From: Clostridia bacterium
GTDB lineage: Bacteria > Bacillota > Clostridia > Oscillospirales > Acutalibacteraceae
NCBI GenBank assembly: GCA_024404195.1
Contig: JAKSQJ010000008.1
Location: 1-39,174 of the forward strand
Direction: 5' to 3'
DNA length: 39,174 nt
The notes under the pieces were generated by a model. That model made no database searches and had not been told where the DNA came from. It saw only the letters and a program-made list of their open reading frames with translations. Below are positions 29,658 through 38,246 of the stretch, in pieces. Within the stretch, counting starts at the first letter, position 1, and every line of letters starts with the position of its first letter. A program made the position numbers and the translations under genes.

Positions 29658-31121
29658 ATGAAAACGATTATGGATATTAAAACCGAAAAGCAGGACCGTC
29701 CCATAAAGGTTATGCAGTTCGGTGAGGGTAACTTTCTTCGTGCTTTCGTTGACTATATGTTTGATATTCTTAACGAAAAGACCGATTTTAATGGCTCTAT
29801 TGCCATTGTAAAACCGATTGATTTCGGTAATCTTCAAAGTTTTAAGGACCAAAACAGTATTTATACCGTTGTCCTTCGTGGCCGTGAAAAGGGCGAGGTC
29901 TTAAACGACAGCCGAATTATAACAAGTGTAAACAAAGCCATTGACGCAAAAGAAGATTATGATGAATATATGGCTCTTGCAAAGCTTTCGTCGCTTCGTT
30001 TTGTTGTTTCAAATACAACCGAGGCAGGTATAACCCTTGATAAAAACGATAATTTTGAGGGACTTCCGAAAACCTATCCCGGAAAACTTACAAAATTCCT
30101 TTATGAAAGATTTAATGCCTTTGACGGCGATAAGGATAAGGGACTGATTATTCTTCCCGTTGAGCTTATTGACTTTAACGGCAGAAAGTTAAAGGAATGT
30201 GTTTTGGCGCTTTGCGATGCATGGAATTTGGGCGAGGACTTTAAGGCGTGGTTAAACGATGCCAATGTATTTTGTTCAACCCTTGTTGACCGTATCGTTA
30301 CGGGATACCCGAGAAACGAGATTGACAAGATTTACGAGGAACTCGGTTATACCGATAAGTTAGTTGATGTCGGCGAGCCGTTTGCATTATGGGTAATTGA
30401 AAGCGATAAGGATATAAAGGGTGAGCTTCCCTTTGATAAGGCAGGACTTCCCGTTGTATTTACCGATAATGTTAAGCCGTATAAGGACAGAAAGGTTCGT
30501 GTTCTTAACGGCGCCCATACCGCAAGTGTTTTGGTATCATATTTAGGCGGAATAAATATCGTCAGAGATATGATGCATTCGGAGATTTTCGGAAAAATGA
30601 CAAGAAATATCGTTGATAAGGAAATAGTTCCGTTGGTTCCGCTCCCGATTGACGATGTTAAAAAGTTTGCCGAAAGCGTTTATGAGAGATTTGATAACCC
30701 CTTTATTGACCATGAGCTTTTGTCAATTTCTCTAAACTCCGTTTCAAAGTGGACTGCGAGAGTTTTGCCGTCATTTAAGGATAACTATAATAAAAACGGC
30801 GAAATTCCGAAGCTTTTAACCTTCTCGTTTGCAGGTCTTTTGGCATTTTACTGTTCTTCGGATTTAAGGGAAGACGGACTTTATTCAAAGCGAAATGACG
30901 GCACGCAGTATGTTGTTCATGATAATTCGGATGTTCTTAAATTCTTTGCCGACAATGCGAAAAAGCCCGAAGAAGAATATGTTAAAGCCGTTGCTTCAAA
31001 TACCGATTTCTGGGGCGAGGATATGACAAAATATGTCGGCTTTACCGATGCGGTTACAAACTATCTTACAAAGATTAAGGTTGACCCTAAGAGTGCGGTA
31101 AAATATGTTTTAGAGGACTGA
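29658..31121 (+). CDS. uxaB: Tagaturonate reductase (altronate oxidoreductase)
   Basis: The protein is a long-chain mannitol-dehydrogenase-type oxidoreductase of 487 residues, with N-terminal VMQFGEGNFLRAFVDYM, RFVVSNTTEAG, FCSTLVDRIVTGYPR and VRVLNGAHTASVLVSYL, the markers of UxaB. It reduces D-tagaturonate to D-altronate with NADH. The ATG at 29658 follows GAGG by 9 bases; the frame start TTG at 29643 overlaps the GH4 stop region and is unlikely. It lies between the GH4 gene and uxaA with almost no spacing, in one operon. Confidence 0.95.
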   Translation: MKTIMDIKTEKQDRPIKVMQFGEGNFLRAFVDYMFDILNEKTDFNGSIAIVKPIDFGNLQSFKDQNSIYTVVLRGREKGEVLNDSRIITSVNKAIDAKEDYDEYMALAKLSSLRFVVSNTTEAGITLDKNDNFEGLPKTYPGKLTKFLYERFNAFDGDKDKGLIILPVELIDFNGRKLKECVLALCDAWNLGEDFKAWLNDANVFCSTLVDRIVTGYPRNEIDKIYEELGYTDKLVDVGEPFALWVIESDKDIKGELPFDKAGLPVVFTDNVKPYKDRKVRVLNGAHTASVLVSYLGGINIVRDMMHSEIFGKMTRNIVDKEIVPLVPLPIDDVKKFAESVYERFDNPFIDHELLSISLNSVSKWTARVLPSFKDNYNKNGEIPKLLTFSFAGLLAFYCSSDLREDGLYSKRNDGTQYVVHDNSDVLKFFADNAKKPEEEYVKAVASNTDFWGEDMTKYVGFTDAVTNYLTKIKVDPKSAVKYVLED

Positions 31122-31122
31122 T

Positions 31123-32592
31123 ATGAAAACTGTTAAGATAAACGAAAAAGATAATGTTGCCGTTGCCCTTACAAATTTAAGTAAGGGTGATGTTATTGAG
31201 GGCAATATTACTCTTTTATCTGATATCCCGATGGGTCATAAAATCGCGCTTTGCGATATAACAAAACAAAATAAAATCATAAAATACGGTTTTTCAATCG
31301 GCTGTGCGAAATGCGATATCCCTAAGGGCTCTCATGTTCATAGCCATAATGTTAAATCCGATGTCGGCGGCAAGCTTTCTTATACATATTGTCCCGATTT
31401 TAAGGAGCTTAAACCTACCGAAAAGAGAACTTTTTTGGGTTATAAACGGGAAAACGGCAGTGTCGGTATCCGTAACGAAGTTTGGATAATTCCGACTGTC
31501 GGTTGCGTAAATTCCGTAGTCAAAGCCATTGAAAACGGCGCAAAACAGTTTAAGACGGCGAATATTGACGGTATTTTCAGTTATAATCATCCTTACGGTT
31601 GTTCGCAATTGGGCGACGATATGCAAAATACCCTTAAATATCTTTCGGGTCTTATAAATAACCCTAACGCAGGTGCCGTTTTGGTTGTGGGCCTCGGTTG
31701 CGAAAACGGCAACATCGGCGAACTCAAAAAGGTTTTGGGCGAATATGACCCAAAAAGGGTTAAGTTTATAGTTGCTCAAAACGAGGAAGACGAAATAGAA
31801 AGCGGAATAAATGCCGTTAAAGAGCTTAGCTCTTATGCCGATACCTTCAAAAGAGAAGAATGTGATTTATCAGAGCTTAAAATCGGTCTTAAATGCGGCG
31901 GCTCGGACGGTTTTTCGGGAATTACCGCAAATGCGCTTGTCGGTGCCTTTTCCGATTTGTTTATCAGTAAAGGCGGAAGCACGGTGCTTACCGAAGTGCC
32001 CGAAATGTTCGGCGCCGAAACGATTTTGATGAACAGATGCCGAACCGAAGCATTATTTAATAAAACGGTTGATTTAATAAATAATTTCAAGGAATATTTT
32101 ATGCGCTACGGCGAAAAAACCGACGAAAACCCCTCTCCCGGCAATAAAGCAGGCGGAATAACAACCCTTGCCGATAAGTCGTTAGGTTGTGTTCAAAAGG
32201 GCGGAACGGCGATTGTTGAGGATGTCCTTTGCTATGCCGAGCCGATAAAGAAAAAGGGACTTTCGCTACTTGAGGCGCCGGGTAACGACCTTGTTGCTTC
32301 CAATGCTTTGGCGGTAAGTGGCTGTCAACTTGTGCTTTTTACAACCGGCAGGGGAACTCCGTTTGGTTGTCCCGTTCCGACAATTAAAATTTCAAGCAAC
32401 ACCCCTTTATATGAAAAGAAAAAGAGTTGGATAGATTTCAATGCCGGAAGCTTAATTGAGGGCAAAAGCTTAAACGAGCTTTCGGGCGAGTTTTTGGATT
32501 TTGTTATAAAAATTTGCTCGGGCGAACAAACAAAGTCCGAAAAGCTTGATAAAACCGAACTTGCAATATTCAAGGACGGAGTAACACTTTAA
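31123..32592 (+). CDS. uxaA: Altronate dehydratase
   Basis: A SAF domain (about 1-95, with DIPKGSHVHSHNVKSD holding the metal-binding His residues) is joined to the large UxaA domain: FLGYKRENGSVGIRNEVWIIPTVGCVN (GIRN is the family mark), FSYNHPYGCSQLGDD, LVVGLGCENG, KCGGSDGFSGITANALVG, GNKAGGITTLADKSLG and FTTGRGTPFG. It dehydrates D-altronate to 2-keto-3-deoxy-D-gluconate using Fe(II). The start is one base after the uxaB stop, and uxaC follows 12 bases after its stop. Both catalytic domains are in one chain, as in E. coli. Confidence 0.96.
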   Translation: MKTVKINEKDNVAVALTNLSKGDVIEGNITLLSDIPMGHKIALCDITKQNKIIKYGFSIGCAKCDIPKGSHVHSHNVKSDVGGKLSYTYCPDFKELKPTEKRTFLGYKRENGSVGIRNEVWIIPTVGCVNSVVKAIENGAKQFKTANIDGIFSYNHPYGCSQLGDDMQNTLKYLSGLINNPNAGAVLVVGLGCENGNIGELKKVLGEYDPKRVKFIVAQNEEDEIESGINAVKELSSYADTFKREECDLSELKIGLKCGGSDGFSGITANALVGAFSDLFISKGGSTVLTEVPEMFGAETILMNRCRTEALFNKTVDLINNFKEYFMRYGEKTDENPSPGNKAGGITTLADKSLGCVQKGGTAIVEDVLCYAEPIKKKGLSLLEAPGNDLVASNALAVSGCQLVLFTTGRGTPFGCPVPTIKISSNTPLYEKKKSWIDFNAGSLIEGKSLNELSGEFLDFVIKICSGEQTKSEKLDKTELAIFKDGVTL

Positions 32593-32604
32593 GGAGAGAA
32601 TACT

Positions 32605-33999
32605 ATGGGTATAATAAACGATGACTTTTTGCTTAAAACCGAAGCGGCAAAAAAACTTTATGAATTTTCAAAGGATATGCCGATAGTTGACTATCACTGT
32701 CATATAAATCCGAAGGAAATTGCCGAAAACCGAAAGTTTCAGAATATAACGCAGGTATGGCTCGGCGGCGACCATTATAAATGGCGCCTTATGCGTTCAA
32801 ACGGTGTAGACGAAAACGAAATAACGGGCGATGCTGACGACTATACAAAGTTTTTGCGCTTTGCCGAAATGTTGCCGAAGGCAATCGGTAACCCGATGTA
32901 TCATTGGTGCCATTTGGAGCTTAAAAGATTTTTCGGTTATGACGGTGTCCTTAACGGCGATACCGCAAAAGAGGTTTATGAGCTTTGCAATAAAAAACTT
33001 CAAAATGATGATATGACCGTTCGTGCCTTAATTGAAAAATCAAATGTTAAAATGATAGGCACAACCGATGACCCCATAGATGACCTTAAATGGCATAAGG
33101 TATTAAAGGAGGATAAAACCTTTAAGACCGCCGTTTATCCGACATTCAGACCCGATAAAGCGGTTAATATTGATAAGCCCGGTTTTGCGGAATATATTGA
33201 AAAATTAGCAAAAGTTTGCAATATGAAGATATACGATGCCGATGATGTTAAGGTGGCTCTTTCAAAACGGCTTGATTATTTCTGCGAAAACGGATGCAGG
33301 GCAACCGACCACGGTCTTGACTATGTTGTATATGAGCCGGCAAACCGTTTTGTCGTTAACAATATCTTCAAAAAGGTTATGGCAGGCGAAAAGGTAACCC
33401 AGCTTGAAGCCGACCAATATAAAACCGCCCTTATGATTGACCTCGGTAAAAAAATTGCCGAAAAGGGAATAGTTATGCAGCTTCATTACGGCGCCCAGAG
33501 AAATACAAACAGTAATATGTTTGAAAAACTCGGTGCCGATACCGGCTTTGACTGTGTTTCGGTTAAGAATTGCAGTGAAGCGTTAACGGGTTACTTAAAT
33601 GTTCTTTGCAAGGATAATTTGCTTCCGAAAACGATTATTTATTCTCTTAATCCCAATGATAATCAAATGATTGATACCGTTCTCGGTTGTTTTCAGGGCA
33701 CAGAAGCTAAGGGTAAAATTCAACATGGCTCTGCTTGGTGGTTTTCCGATACCAAAAGCGGCATGGAGGAGCAGTTAAAATCCTTGGCTAATCTTTCTTT
33801 GCTTGGCAACTTCGTAGGAATGCTTACCGATTCAAGAAGTTTCCTTTCGTATACCCGTCACGAATACTTCAGAAGAATACTTTGTAATGTTATTGGCGAG
33901 TGGGTTGAGAATGGCGAATACCCCGACGATTATAAAACCCTTAAAGAAATTATTGAGGGTATTTCCTATAATAATGCCGAAAAATATTTCGGACTTTGA
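32605..33999 (+). CDS. uxaC: Uronate isomerase
   Basis: This is a 464-residue amidohydrolase-superfamily enzyme with the UxaC metal-site motif VDYHCHINPKEIAEN, then LGGDHYKWRLMRSNGVDE, IGTTDDPIDDLKWH, QLHYGAQRNTN, SLNPNDNQMIDT, HGSAWWFSDTKSGM and LTDSRSFLSYTRHEYFRR. It converts D-galacturonate to D-tagaturonate, and D-glucuronate to D-fructuronate. As the first enzyme for free galacturonate it completes the set with UxaB and UxaA; uxuA/uxuB for the glucuronate branch are absent here. It is the last gene of the operon and is followed by a strong terminator. Confidence 0.97.
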   Translation: MGIINDDFLLKTEAAKKLYEFSKDMPIVDYHCHINPKEIAENRKFQNITQVWLGGDHYKWRLMRSNGVDENEITGDADDYTKFLRFAEMLPKAIGNPMYHWCHLELKRFFGYDGVLNGDTAKEVYELCNKKLQNDDMTVRALIEKSNVKMIGTTDDPIDDLKWHKVLKEDKTFKTAVYPTFRPDKAVNIDKPGFAEYIEKLAKVCNMKIYDADDVKVALSKRLDYFCENGCRATDHGLDYVVYEPANRFVVNNIFKKVMAGEKVTQLEADQYKTALMIDLGKKIAEKGIVMQLHYGAQRNTNSNMFEKLGADTGFDCVSVKNCSEALTGYLNVLCKDNLLPKTIIYSLNPNDNQMIDTVLGCFQGTEAKGKIQHGSAWWFSDTKSGMEEQLKSLANLSLLGNFVGMLTDSRSFLSYTRHEYFRRILCNVIGEWVENGEYPDDYKTLKEIIEGISYNNAEKYFGL

Positions 34000-34014
34000 T
34001 ATTTGTAAAAATTT

Positions 34015-34052
34015 AAGCGGTGTGAAAATGCTTGTTTTCACACCGCTTTTCT
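34015..34052. terminator. Bidirectional terminator between uxaC and proC
   Basis: AAGCGGTGTGAAAA pairs perfectly over 14 bp with TTTTCACACCGCTT, loop TGCTTG. T-rich tails are present on both strands. Confidence 0.93.
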
Positions 34053-34067
34053 TATGCATATTAAAAT

Positions 34068-34859
34068 TTAATTTTTTCCGAGTTCTATGTTTCGTTTGTA
34101 TGCCGCTTTAACGGCTTCTTCGCCCATTTCGTAAATATTTGAACTTTCAAGTGATTTTACGCCCTCAATAGTGCTTCCGCCGGGTGAACAAACATTTTTA
34201 ATAAGTGTTTCGGGGTCTGTTTCCGATTTAAGTAACATTTGCGCAGAGCCGAGCATTGTTTGAGCGGCATATTTTATGGCTTTTTCTTTTGGTATTCCGC
34301 ATTTTTCGGCACCCTTTGCAAGAGAAAGCGCAAACATATACATAAATGCAGGGCCGCAACCCGAAAGGGAACAACCGGCATCCATAAGCGTTTCGTCAAT
34401 TTCGTCAAGCATACCGGCAAATTGCATATCGTTTACAAAGCTTTCGGCGGTAGAATCTTCAACAAGACCGTTTGTGCAATAAAGAATCATACCGCTTTCA
34501 ACCGTAACGGGAGTGTTCGGCATTATTCTTATAATAGGAAGCTTTATGCCGATTTCCTTTTCAATGCTCTCGGTTTTTATTCCTGCCGCCATAGTTATTA
34601 TAACGGTGTTTTTGTCCTTTAAGTCGGCTTTTATTCCGCTTATCATATCCGCCATAACCTGCGGTTTAACGCCGAAGAAAATTCTTTCGCAGTTTTTAAC
34701 AACTTCGTTGTTTGTTCCGCTTTTAACACCTAATTTTTCGGCAAGATTTCGGGCTTTTTCGGGGTCAATATCCGAAAGCAAAATATCCTTTGTTGTTTTT
34801 GAAAGGGCAAGAGCCAAAGCGCCGCCCATATTTCCGCAACCTATAAAACCGTATTTCAT
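34068..34859 (-). CDS. proC: Pyrroline-5-carboxylate reductase
   Basis: The N-terminal Rossmann motif GFIGCGNMGGAL (4-15) binds NAD(P)H. RIMPNTPVTVESGM and the C-terminal dimerisation segment SGCGPAFMYMF..SPGGSTIEGVKSLE are the family signature. It reduces pyrroline-5-carboxylate to proline, the last step of the proBAC pathway. The 263-residue length is typical. ATAGGAG precedes ATG 34859, 8 bases after the proA stop. It is the last gene of the operon. Confidence 0.97.
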   Translation of the reverse strand: MKYGFIGCGNMGGALALALSKTTKDILLSDIDPEKARNLAEKLGVKSGTNNEVVKNCERIFFGVKPQVMADMISGIKADLKDKNTVIITMAAGIKTESIEKEIGIKLPIIRIMPNTPVTVESGMILYCTNGLVEDSTAESFVNDMQFAGMLDEIDETLMDAGCSLSGCGPAFMYMFALSLAKGAEKCGIPKEKAIKYAAQTMLGSAQMLLKSETDPETLIKNVCSPGGSTIEGVKSLESSNIYEMGEEAVKAAYKRNIELGKN

Positions 34860-34867
34860 TTTATCTC

Positions 34868-36118
34868 CTATCTTATGTTACCGTTACCGCTGATAACATA
34901 CTTATAAGTGTTAAGCTCGCTTAGTCCCATAGGGCCTCTGGCGTGTAGCTTTTGGGTTGAAATTCCCATTTCGCAACCGAGACCGAATTCGCCGCCGTCG
35001 GTAAAACGGGTTGAGGCATTAACATATACGGCGGCACTGTCAATACGGCCTACAAAATAGTCAGCCGCCGTCTTATCGTTTGTTATAATTGCTTCGCTGT
35101 GCCCCGTTGAATGAGCGTTTATATGCTCAACCGCTTCATAAACATCGCCTACGCATTTAACGGCTAAAATATAGTCCAAAAACTCGGTGTCAAAGTCGGT
35201 TTCTTCTGCCGCTTTGCCGTCAATTATTTTTGCCGATTTTTCGCAAAGGCGAAGTTCGCAGGGAATAAGATTATTTTTTGTTCTCTTGTCAACAAGTGCC
35301 GTTTTAACAAGAGGTAAAAACTTATCGGCGATTTTTTCGTTTACCAATAAAACCTCCTCGGAATTACAAACACTCGGACGGCTCAATTTCGCATTTTCAA
35401 TGATTTTAACCGCCATTTCCAAATCGGCGGTCTCGTCAATATAAATATGGCAAATGCCGGTGCCCGTTTGAATACAGGGAACGGTGGCATTTTTAACAAC
35501 CGCATTTATAAGCCCTGCGCCGCCTCTCGGAATAAGCAGGTCAACATAGCCGTCGGCAGTCATAAGCGCTGTGGCACTGTCCCTGCTTGTATCTTTAACA
35601 AGGTTTATGATATTATCGTTTACACCAAACGATTTAATGCCCTCTTTAAGCGCATCAACAATGGCGTTTGCCGAACAAAATGCCTCTTTTCCGCCACGCA
35701 ATATGCAAACATTTCCGCTTTTGATGCAAAGCGCCGCCGCATCCGAGGTAACATTGGGCCTGCTTTCATAAATTATGGCAACAACACCGAAAGGAACGGA
35801 CATTTTTTTAATATTAAGTCCGTCTTTTCTCGTTCTTTCGTCAAAAATTCTGCCGACGGGGTCGGGGAGCGCCGCAACATCTCGGATACCCTGCGACATA
35901 CCGTCAATTCGCTCGGCGGTCAGTTTTAAGCGGTCTATCATAACATCGCTTATTTTACCGGTGGCATTCTTTATATCTATATCGTTTGCCGCAAGGATTT
36001 TATCGGCATTTTTTATTAAGCTTTCCGCCATTGCAAGTAAAAGCTCGTTCTTTTTGTTTGTATCAAGTAAGGAAATGTCAAACTTTGCCGCTTTGGCATT
36101 TTTAAGCATATTTGTCAT
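34868..36118 (-). CDS. proA: Gamma-glutamyl phosphate reductase
   Basis: The 416-residue aldehyde-dehydrogenase-type protein shows VPFGVVAIIYESRPNVT, LCIKSGNVCILRGGKEA, LIPRGGAGLIN, TGTGICHIYID, the catalytic Cys in SRPSVCNSEEVLLV, AVYVNASTRFTDGGEFGLG and the C-terminal HARGPMGL. It reduces glutamyl-5-phosphate to the semialdehyde with NADPH. The start ATG lies one base after the proB stop, so the two are tightly coupled. Confidence 0.97.
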   Translation of the reverse strand: MTNMLKNAKAAKFDISLLDTNKKNELLLAMAESLIKNADKILAANDIDIKNATGKISDVMIDRLKLTAERIDGMSQGIRDVAALPDPVGRIFDERTRKDGLNIKKMSVPFGVVAIIYESRPNVTSDAAALCIKSGNVCILRGGKEAFCSANAIVDALKEGIKSFGVNDNIINLVKDTSRDSATALMTADGYVDLLIPRGGAGLINAVVKNATVPCIQTGTGICHIYIDETADLEMAVKIIENAKLSRPSVCNSEEVLLVNEKIADKFLPLVKTALVDKRTKNNLIPCELRLCEKSAKIIDGKAAEETDFDTEFLDYILAVKCVGDVYEAVEHINAHSTGHSEAIITNDKTAADYFVGRIDSAAVYVNASTRFTDGGEFGLGCEMGISTQKLHARGPMGLSELNTYKYVISGNGNIR

Positions 36119-36119
36119 A

Positions 36120-36884
36120 TTATTTCACCGTAAATAAAGTTCCTATTTTTTTGCCGTCAACAATATCGTAAAGAAGGGAAGGATTGTTGCCGTTTGCGAT
36201 AACCATATCGCATTTTGAATTAAGGCAGATTTTAGCGGCATTAAGCTTTGTTACCATTCCGCCGGTGCCGAGTTTTGAGCCCTTACCACCTGCTAAATTA
36301 TAAAGGTTATCGTCAACAGAGTTTACCTTTTCAATGAGCTTTGCGTTGTTATCTGTTCTCGGGTCGGCGGTATAAAGCCCGTCAATATCCGAAAGCAAAA
36401 TAAGCAAATCGGCATCAACGCTGACGGCGGTTATTGCGCCTAAGGTATCGTTATCGCCGATTTCAATTTCGTCGGTCGCAACCGTATCGTTTTCGTTAAC
36501 TATCGGTATTGAGCCAAGCTCAATAAGGCGGTTAACGGTATTTTTGAAGTTCTTATGGCGTTCTTCGTTTTCAATATCGGTATTTGTTATAAGGATTTGA
36601 GCAACGGTATGATTATATTCACCAAAAAGCTTATCATAGGTATACATAAGCTCACATTGACCGACGGCAGCCGCCGCCTGCTTTGTCGGGATATCGTCGG
36701 GACGGCTTGAAAGAGCCAGCTTTCCGACACCCATTCCGATAGCGCCCGAGCTTACGAAAACGATTTCGTGCCCTGCATTTTTAATATCGCTTATTACCTT
36801 GCATAATTCTTCAACTCTGCGGACATTAAGCCGTCCTGTTTTGTGCGTCAAAGTGCTTGTTCCGACCTTTATAACAATTCGCAT
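36120..36884 (-). CDS. proB: Glutamate 5-kinase, catalytic domain only
   Basis: An amino-acid-kinase fold is evident: VIKVGTSTLTHKTGRLN at the N-terminus, FVSSGAIGMGVGKL, KQAAAAVGQCELM, PIVNENDTVATDEIEIGDNDTLGA and LLILLSDIDGLYTADPR, GTGGMVTKLNAA. It phosphorylates glutamate with ATP and is normally the proline-inhibited step. At 254 residues it lacks the C-terminal PUA domain of the E. coli type. Short forms are known in other Firmicutes. It is the first gene of proB-proA-proC, with a consensus promoter. Confidence 0.95.
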   Translation of the reverse strand: MRIVIKVGTSTLTHKTGRLNVRRVEELCKVISDIKNAGHEIVFVSSGAIGMGVGKLALSSRPDDIPTKQAAAAVGQCELMYTYDKLFGEYNHTVAQILITNTDIENEERHKNFKNTVNRLIELGSIPIVNENDTVATDEIEIGDNDTLGAITAVSVDADLLILLSDIDGLYTADPRTDNNAKLIEKVNSVDDNLYNLAGGKGSKLGTGGMVTKLNAAKICLNSKCDMVIANGNNPSLLYDIVDGKKIGTLFTVK

Positions 36885-36916
36885 ACCTTTTTTTCTCCCG
36901 AAATGTAATTTACTTA

Positions 36917-36945
36917 ATTATAGCATAGTATAATTTGATTTTCAA
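36917..36945 (-). promoter_or_regulatory. Promoter of proBAC
   Basis: On the minus strand TTGAAA (36940-36945) and TATAAT (36917-36922) are 17 bases apart. No T-box or other leader element fits the short untranslated region. Confidence 0.8.
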
Positions 36946-36979
36946 CGGAATATATCATTAAATTTTTAAGCGAAAATGC

Positions 36980-36996
36980 CCCGCTTTCAAAGCGGG
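36980..36996 (-). terminator. Terminator-like palindrome after folT
   Basis: CCCGCTTT and AAAGCGGG form an 8-bp stem with a single-base centre. On the minus strand it is followed by GCATTTTCG, a weak T tail. It lies 8 bases after the folT stop. Confidence 0.65.
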
Positions 36997-37003
36997 ACAC
37001 CGA

Positions 37004-37543
37004 TTATTTAAGTATTACTTTTTTGATTGATTTAACAATGTATGGAACGATTAAGGCAAAAACAACGGCTGTAATAACGGCAACTATTATTCTGTAAACA
37101 AGCGCAATTCCGAAAAGCTCAATAGGATACTTGTAAATCTTCGCATCAAGATACATAACAACCGTGTTTATTGCGGTAACGACCAAGGAACTTACCGTGA
37201 TTTCAAAAATCAAAAATGTTGTTTTGAAACTTTTTTTGAATGCTAAAAACAAAAGTCCCATAATAATTCCCCTGAATGTTGCAGGCATTACCCAAAGAAG
37301 TGTTGTTGCCGTAAACCCGTAGGTAATCATCTGCCCTAAAAACGCACCGACAAAACCGGTAGCGGCGCCCCATAATGGGCCGAACATTACGGCAACAATT
37401 ATTATCGGCAGACCGCTCAGCGAAATTTTGATTGTTCCGCCGAAAAGTTTGCTTGAAATGTCGGCTAAAAAGTCAAGTCCGACATATAAAGCCGCCATAA
37501 CCGAGCAAATACAAAGTTTAATGATTTCGTTTTTTCTTGACAT
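37004..37543 (-). CDS. folT: ECF transporter S component for folate
   Basis: This is a 179-residue integral membrane protein with about six hydrophobic helices: IIKLCICSVMAALYVGLDFL, then a GTIKISLSGLPIIIVAVMFG stretch, GAATGFVGAFLGQMIT, TLLWVMPATFRGIIMGLLF and two more. The short pattern FGPLWGAATGFVGA is typical of ECF S components. It would bind folate and dock with a shared EcfA-EcfT energising module encoded elsewhere. The folate assignment rests mainly on the THF riboswitch directly upstream. ATG 37543 is chosen because GGGAGG lies 9 bases before it. An earlier in-frame ATG at 37564 lies upstream of that site. Confidence 0.9.
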   Translation of the reverse strand: MSRKNEIIKLCICSVMAALYVGLDFLADISSKLFGGTIKISLSGLPIIIVAVMFGPLWGAATGFVGAFLGQMITYGFTATTLLWVMPATFRGIIMGLLFLAFKKSFKTTFLIFEITVSSLVVTAINTVVMYLDAKIYKYPIELFGIALVYRIIVAVITAVVFALIVPYIVKSIKKVILK

Positions 37544-37552
37544 AAAAAAATA

Positions 37553-37587
37553 CCTCCCATTCATCCGTCTTTCCGAATAAACAGGAG
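37553..37587 (-). promoter_or_regulatory. Possible Shine-Dalgarno-sequestering hairpin before folT
   Basis: On the minus strand CTCC (37584-37587) and ATTC can pair with GAAT and the GGAG of the ribosome binding site (37553-37558). This would let the upstream THF aptamer control translation. Pairing was judged by eye. Confidence 0.45.
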
Positions 37588-37610
37588 ATAAAATCTTCTA
37601 AATAAATCCG

Positions 37611-37708
37611 GCAGCGGGATGCGACACCAAAACCGTGTGAAAAAATCACTTCGTTCGGCAAACAACTCCCCGTTTTGCCGACACTTTACGCTTTGGTATC
37701 TACTCTGC
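37611..37708 (-). promoter_or_regulatory. Tetrahydrofolate (THF) riboswitch
   Basis: On the minus strand the element begins GCAGAGTAGAT, continues with GCGTAAAGTG and ACGAAGTG, and ends GGTGTCGCATCCCGCTGC. These match the conserved blocks of the THF aptamer (GGAGAGTAGAT, GCGTTAAGTG, ACGAAGCG, TTGCATCCGCTCC), including the GCAG/CTGC closing stem. It lies between a consensus promoter and folT, and high reduced folate should lower transporter synthesis. Confidence 0.9.
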
Positions 37709-37734
37709 AAAAAATAGTGTCTTACGACCTAATT

Positions 37735-37763
37735 ATTATACCTTTTCGGGAATATTTTGTCAA
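37735..37763 (-). promoter_or_regulatory. Promoter of the THF riboswitch-folT unit
   Basis: On the minus strand TTGACA (37758-37763) and TATAAT (37735-37740) are 17 bases apart, a perfect consensus. It starts only 8 bases after the rplL terminator hairpin. Confidence 0.92.
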
Positions 37764-37770
37764 TATAAAA

Positions 37771-37796
37771 ATGCACCTGCCAAACGGCAGGTGCAT
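37771..37796 (-). terminator. Terminator of rplJ-rplL
   Basis: ATGCACCTGCC pairs perfectly over 11 bp with GGCAGGTGCAT, loop of four bases. On the minus strand it is followed by TTTTTATATTG. Confidence 0.93.
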
Positions 37797-37815
37797 AAAC
37801 TTTTTAAAACTTAAA

Positions 37816-38190
37816 TTACTTAAGCTCAACCTTAGCGCCAACTTCTTCAAGTTTAGCCTTGAAGCCCTCAGCGTCTTCCTTGGAAACAGCTTCTTTAAGG
37901 GTCTTAGGAGCGCCGTCAACAAGTGCCTTTGCATCAGCAAGGCCAAGACCTGTGATTTCACGAACAACCTTAATAACCTTAATCTTTTCAGCGCCTGCTT
38001 CAGCAAGAACAACGTCAAATTCTGACTTCTCTTCTGCTGCTGCGCCACCTGCTGCGGGAGCTGCTACTGCAACTGCTGCTGCTGCGGATACGCCGAATTC
38101 CTCTTCAACTGCTTTAACGAGCTCAGAAAGCTCAAGAACGGTAAGAGTTTTTAACTCTTCAATCATAGCTGTAATCTTTTCAGATGCCAT
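37816..38190 (-). CDS. rplL: 50S ribosomal protein L7/L12
   Basis: The 124-residue protein shows the L7/L12 layout: an N-terminal dimerisation helix ([20 protein letters not shown]), an Ala-rich hinge ([18 protein letters not shown]) and the C-terminal factor-binding domain ([20 protein letters not shown]). It forms the ribosomal stalk that recruits translation GTPases. ATG 38190 follows GGAGGAAA; a TTG 15 bases earlier lies within that site. It is cotranscribed with rplJ and ends in a strong terminator. Confidence 0.98.
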   Translation of the reverse strand: MASEKITAMIEELKTLTVLELSELVKAVEEEFGVSAAAAVAVAAPAAGGAAAEEKSEFDVVLAEAGAEKIKVIKVVREITGLGLADAKALVDGAPKTLKEAVSKEDAEGFKAKLEEVGAKVELK

Positions 38191-38246
38191 TTTAATTTCC
38201 TCCAATAATAAATAATTTTTTTGTTTTTAATTTAATTTAATAGTGA

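Noticed and set aside
35447..35929. Plus-strand ORF antisense to proA
   Set aside because: It lies wholly inside proA, lacks a start signal and shows no recognisable family.
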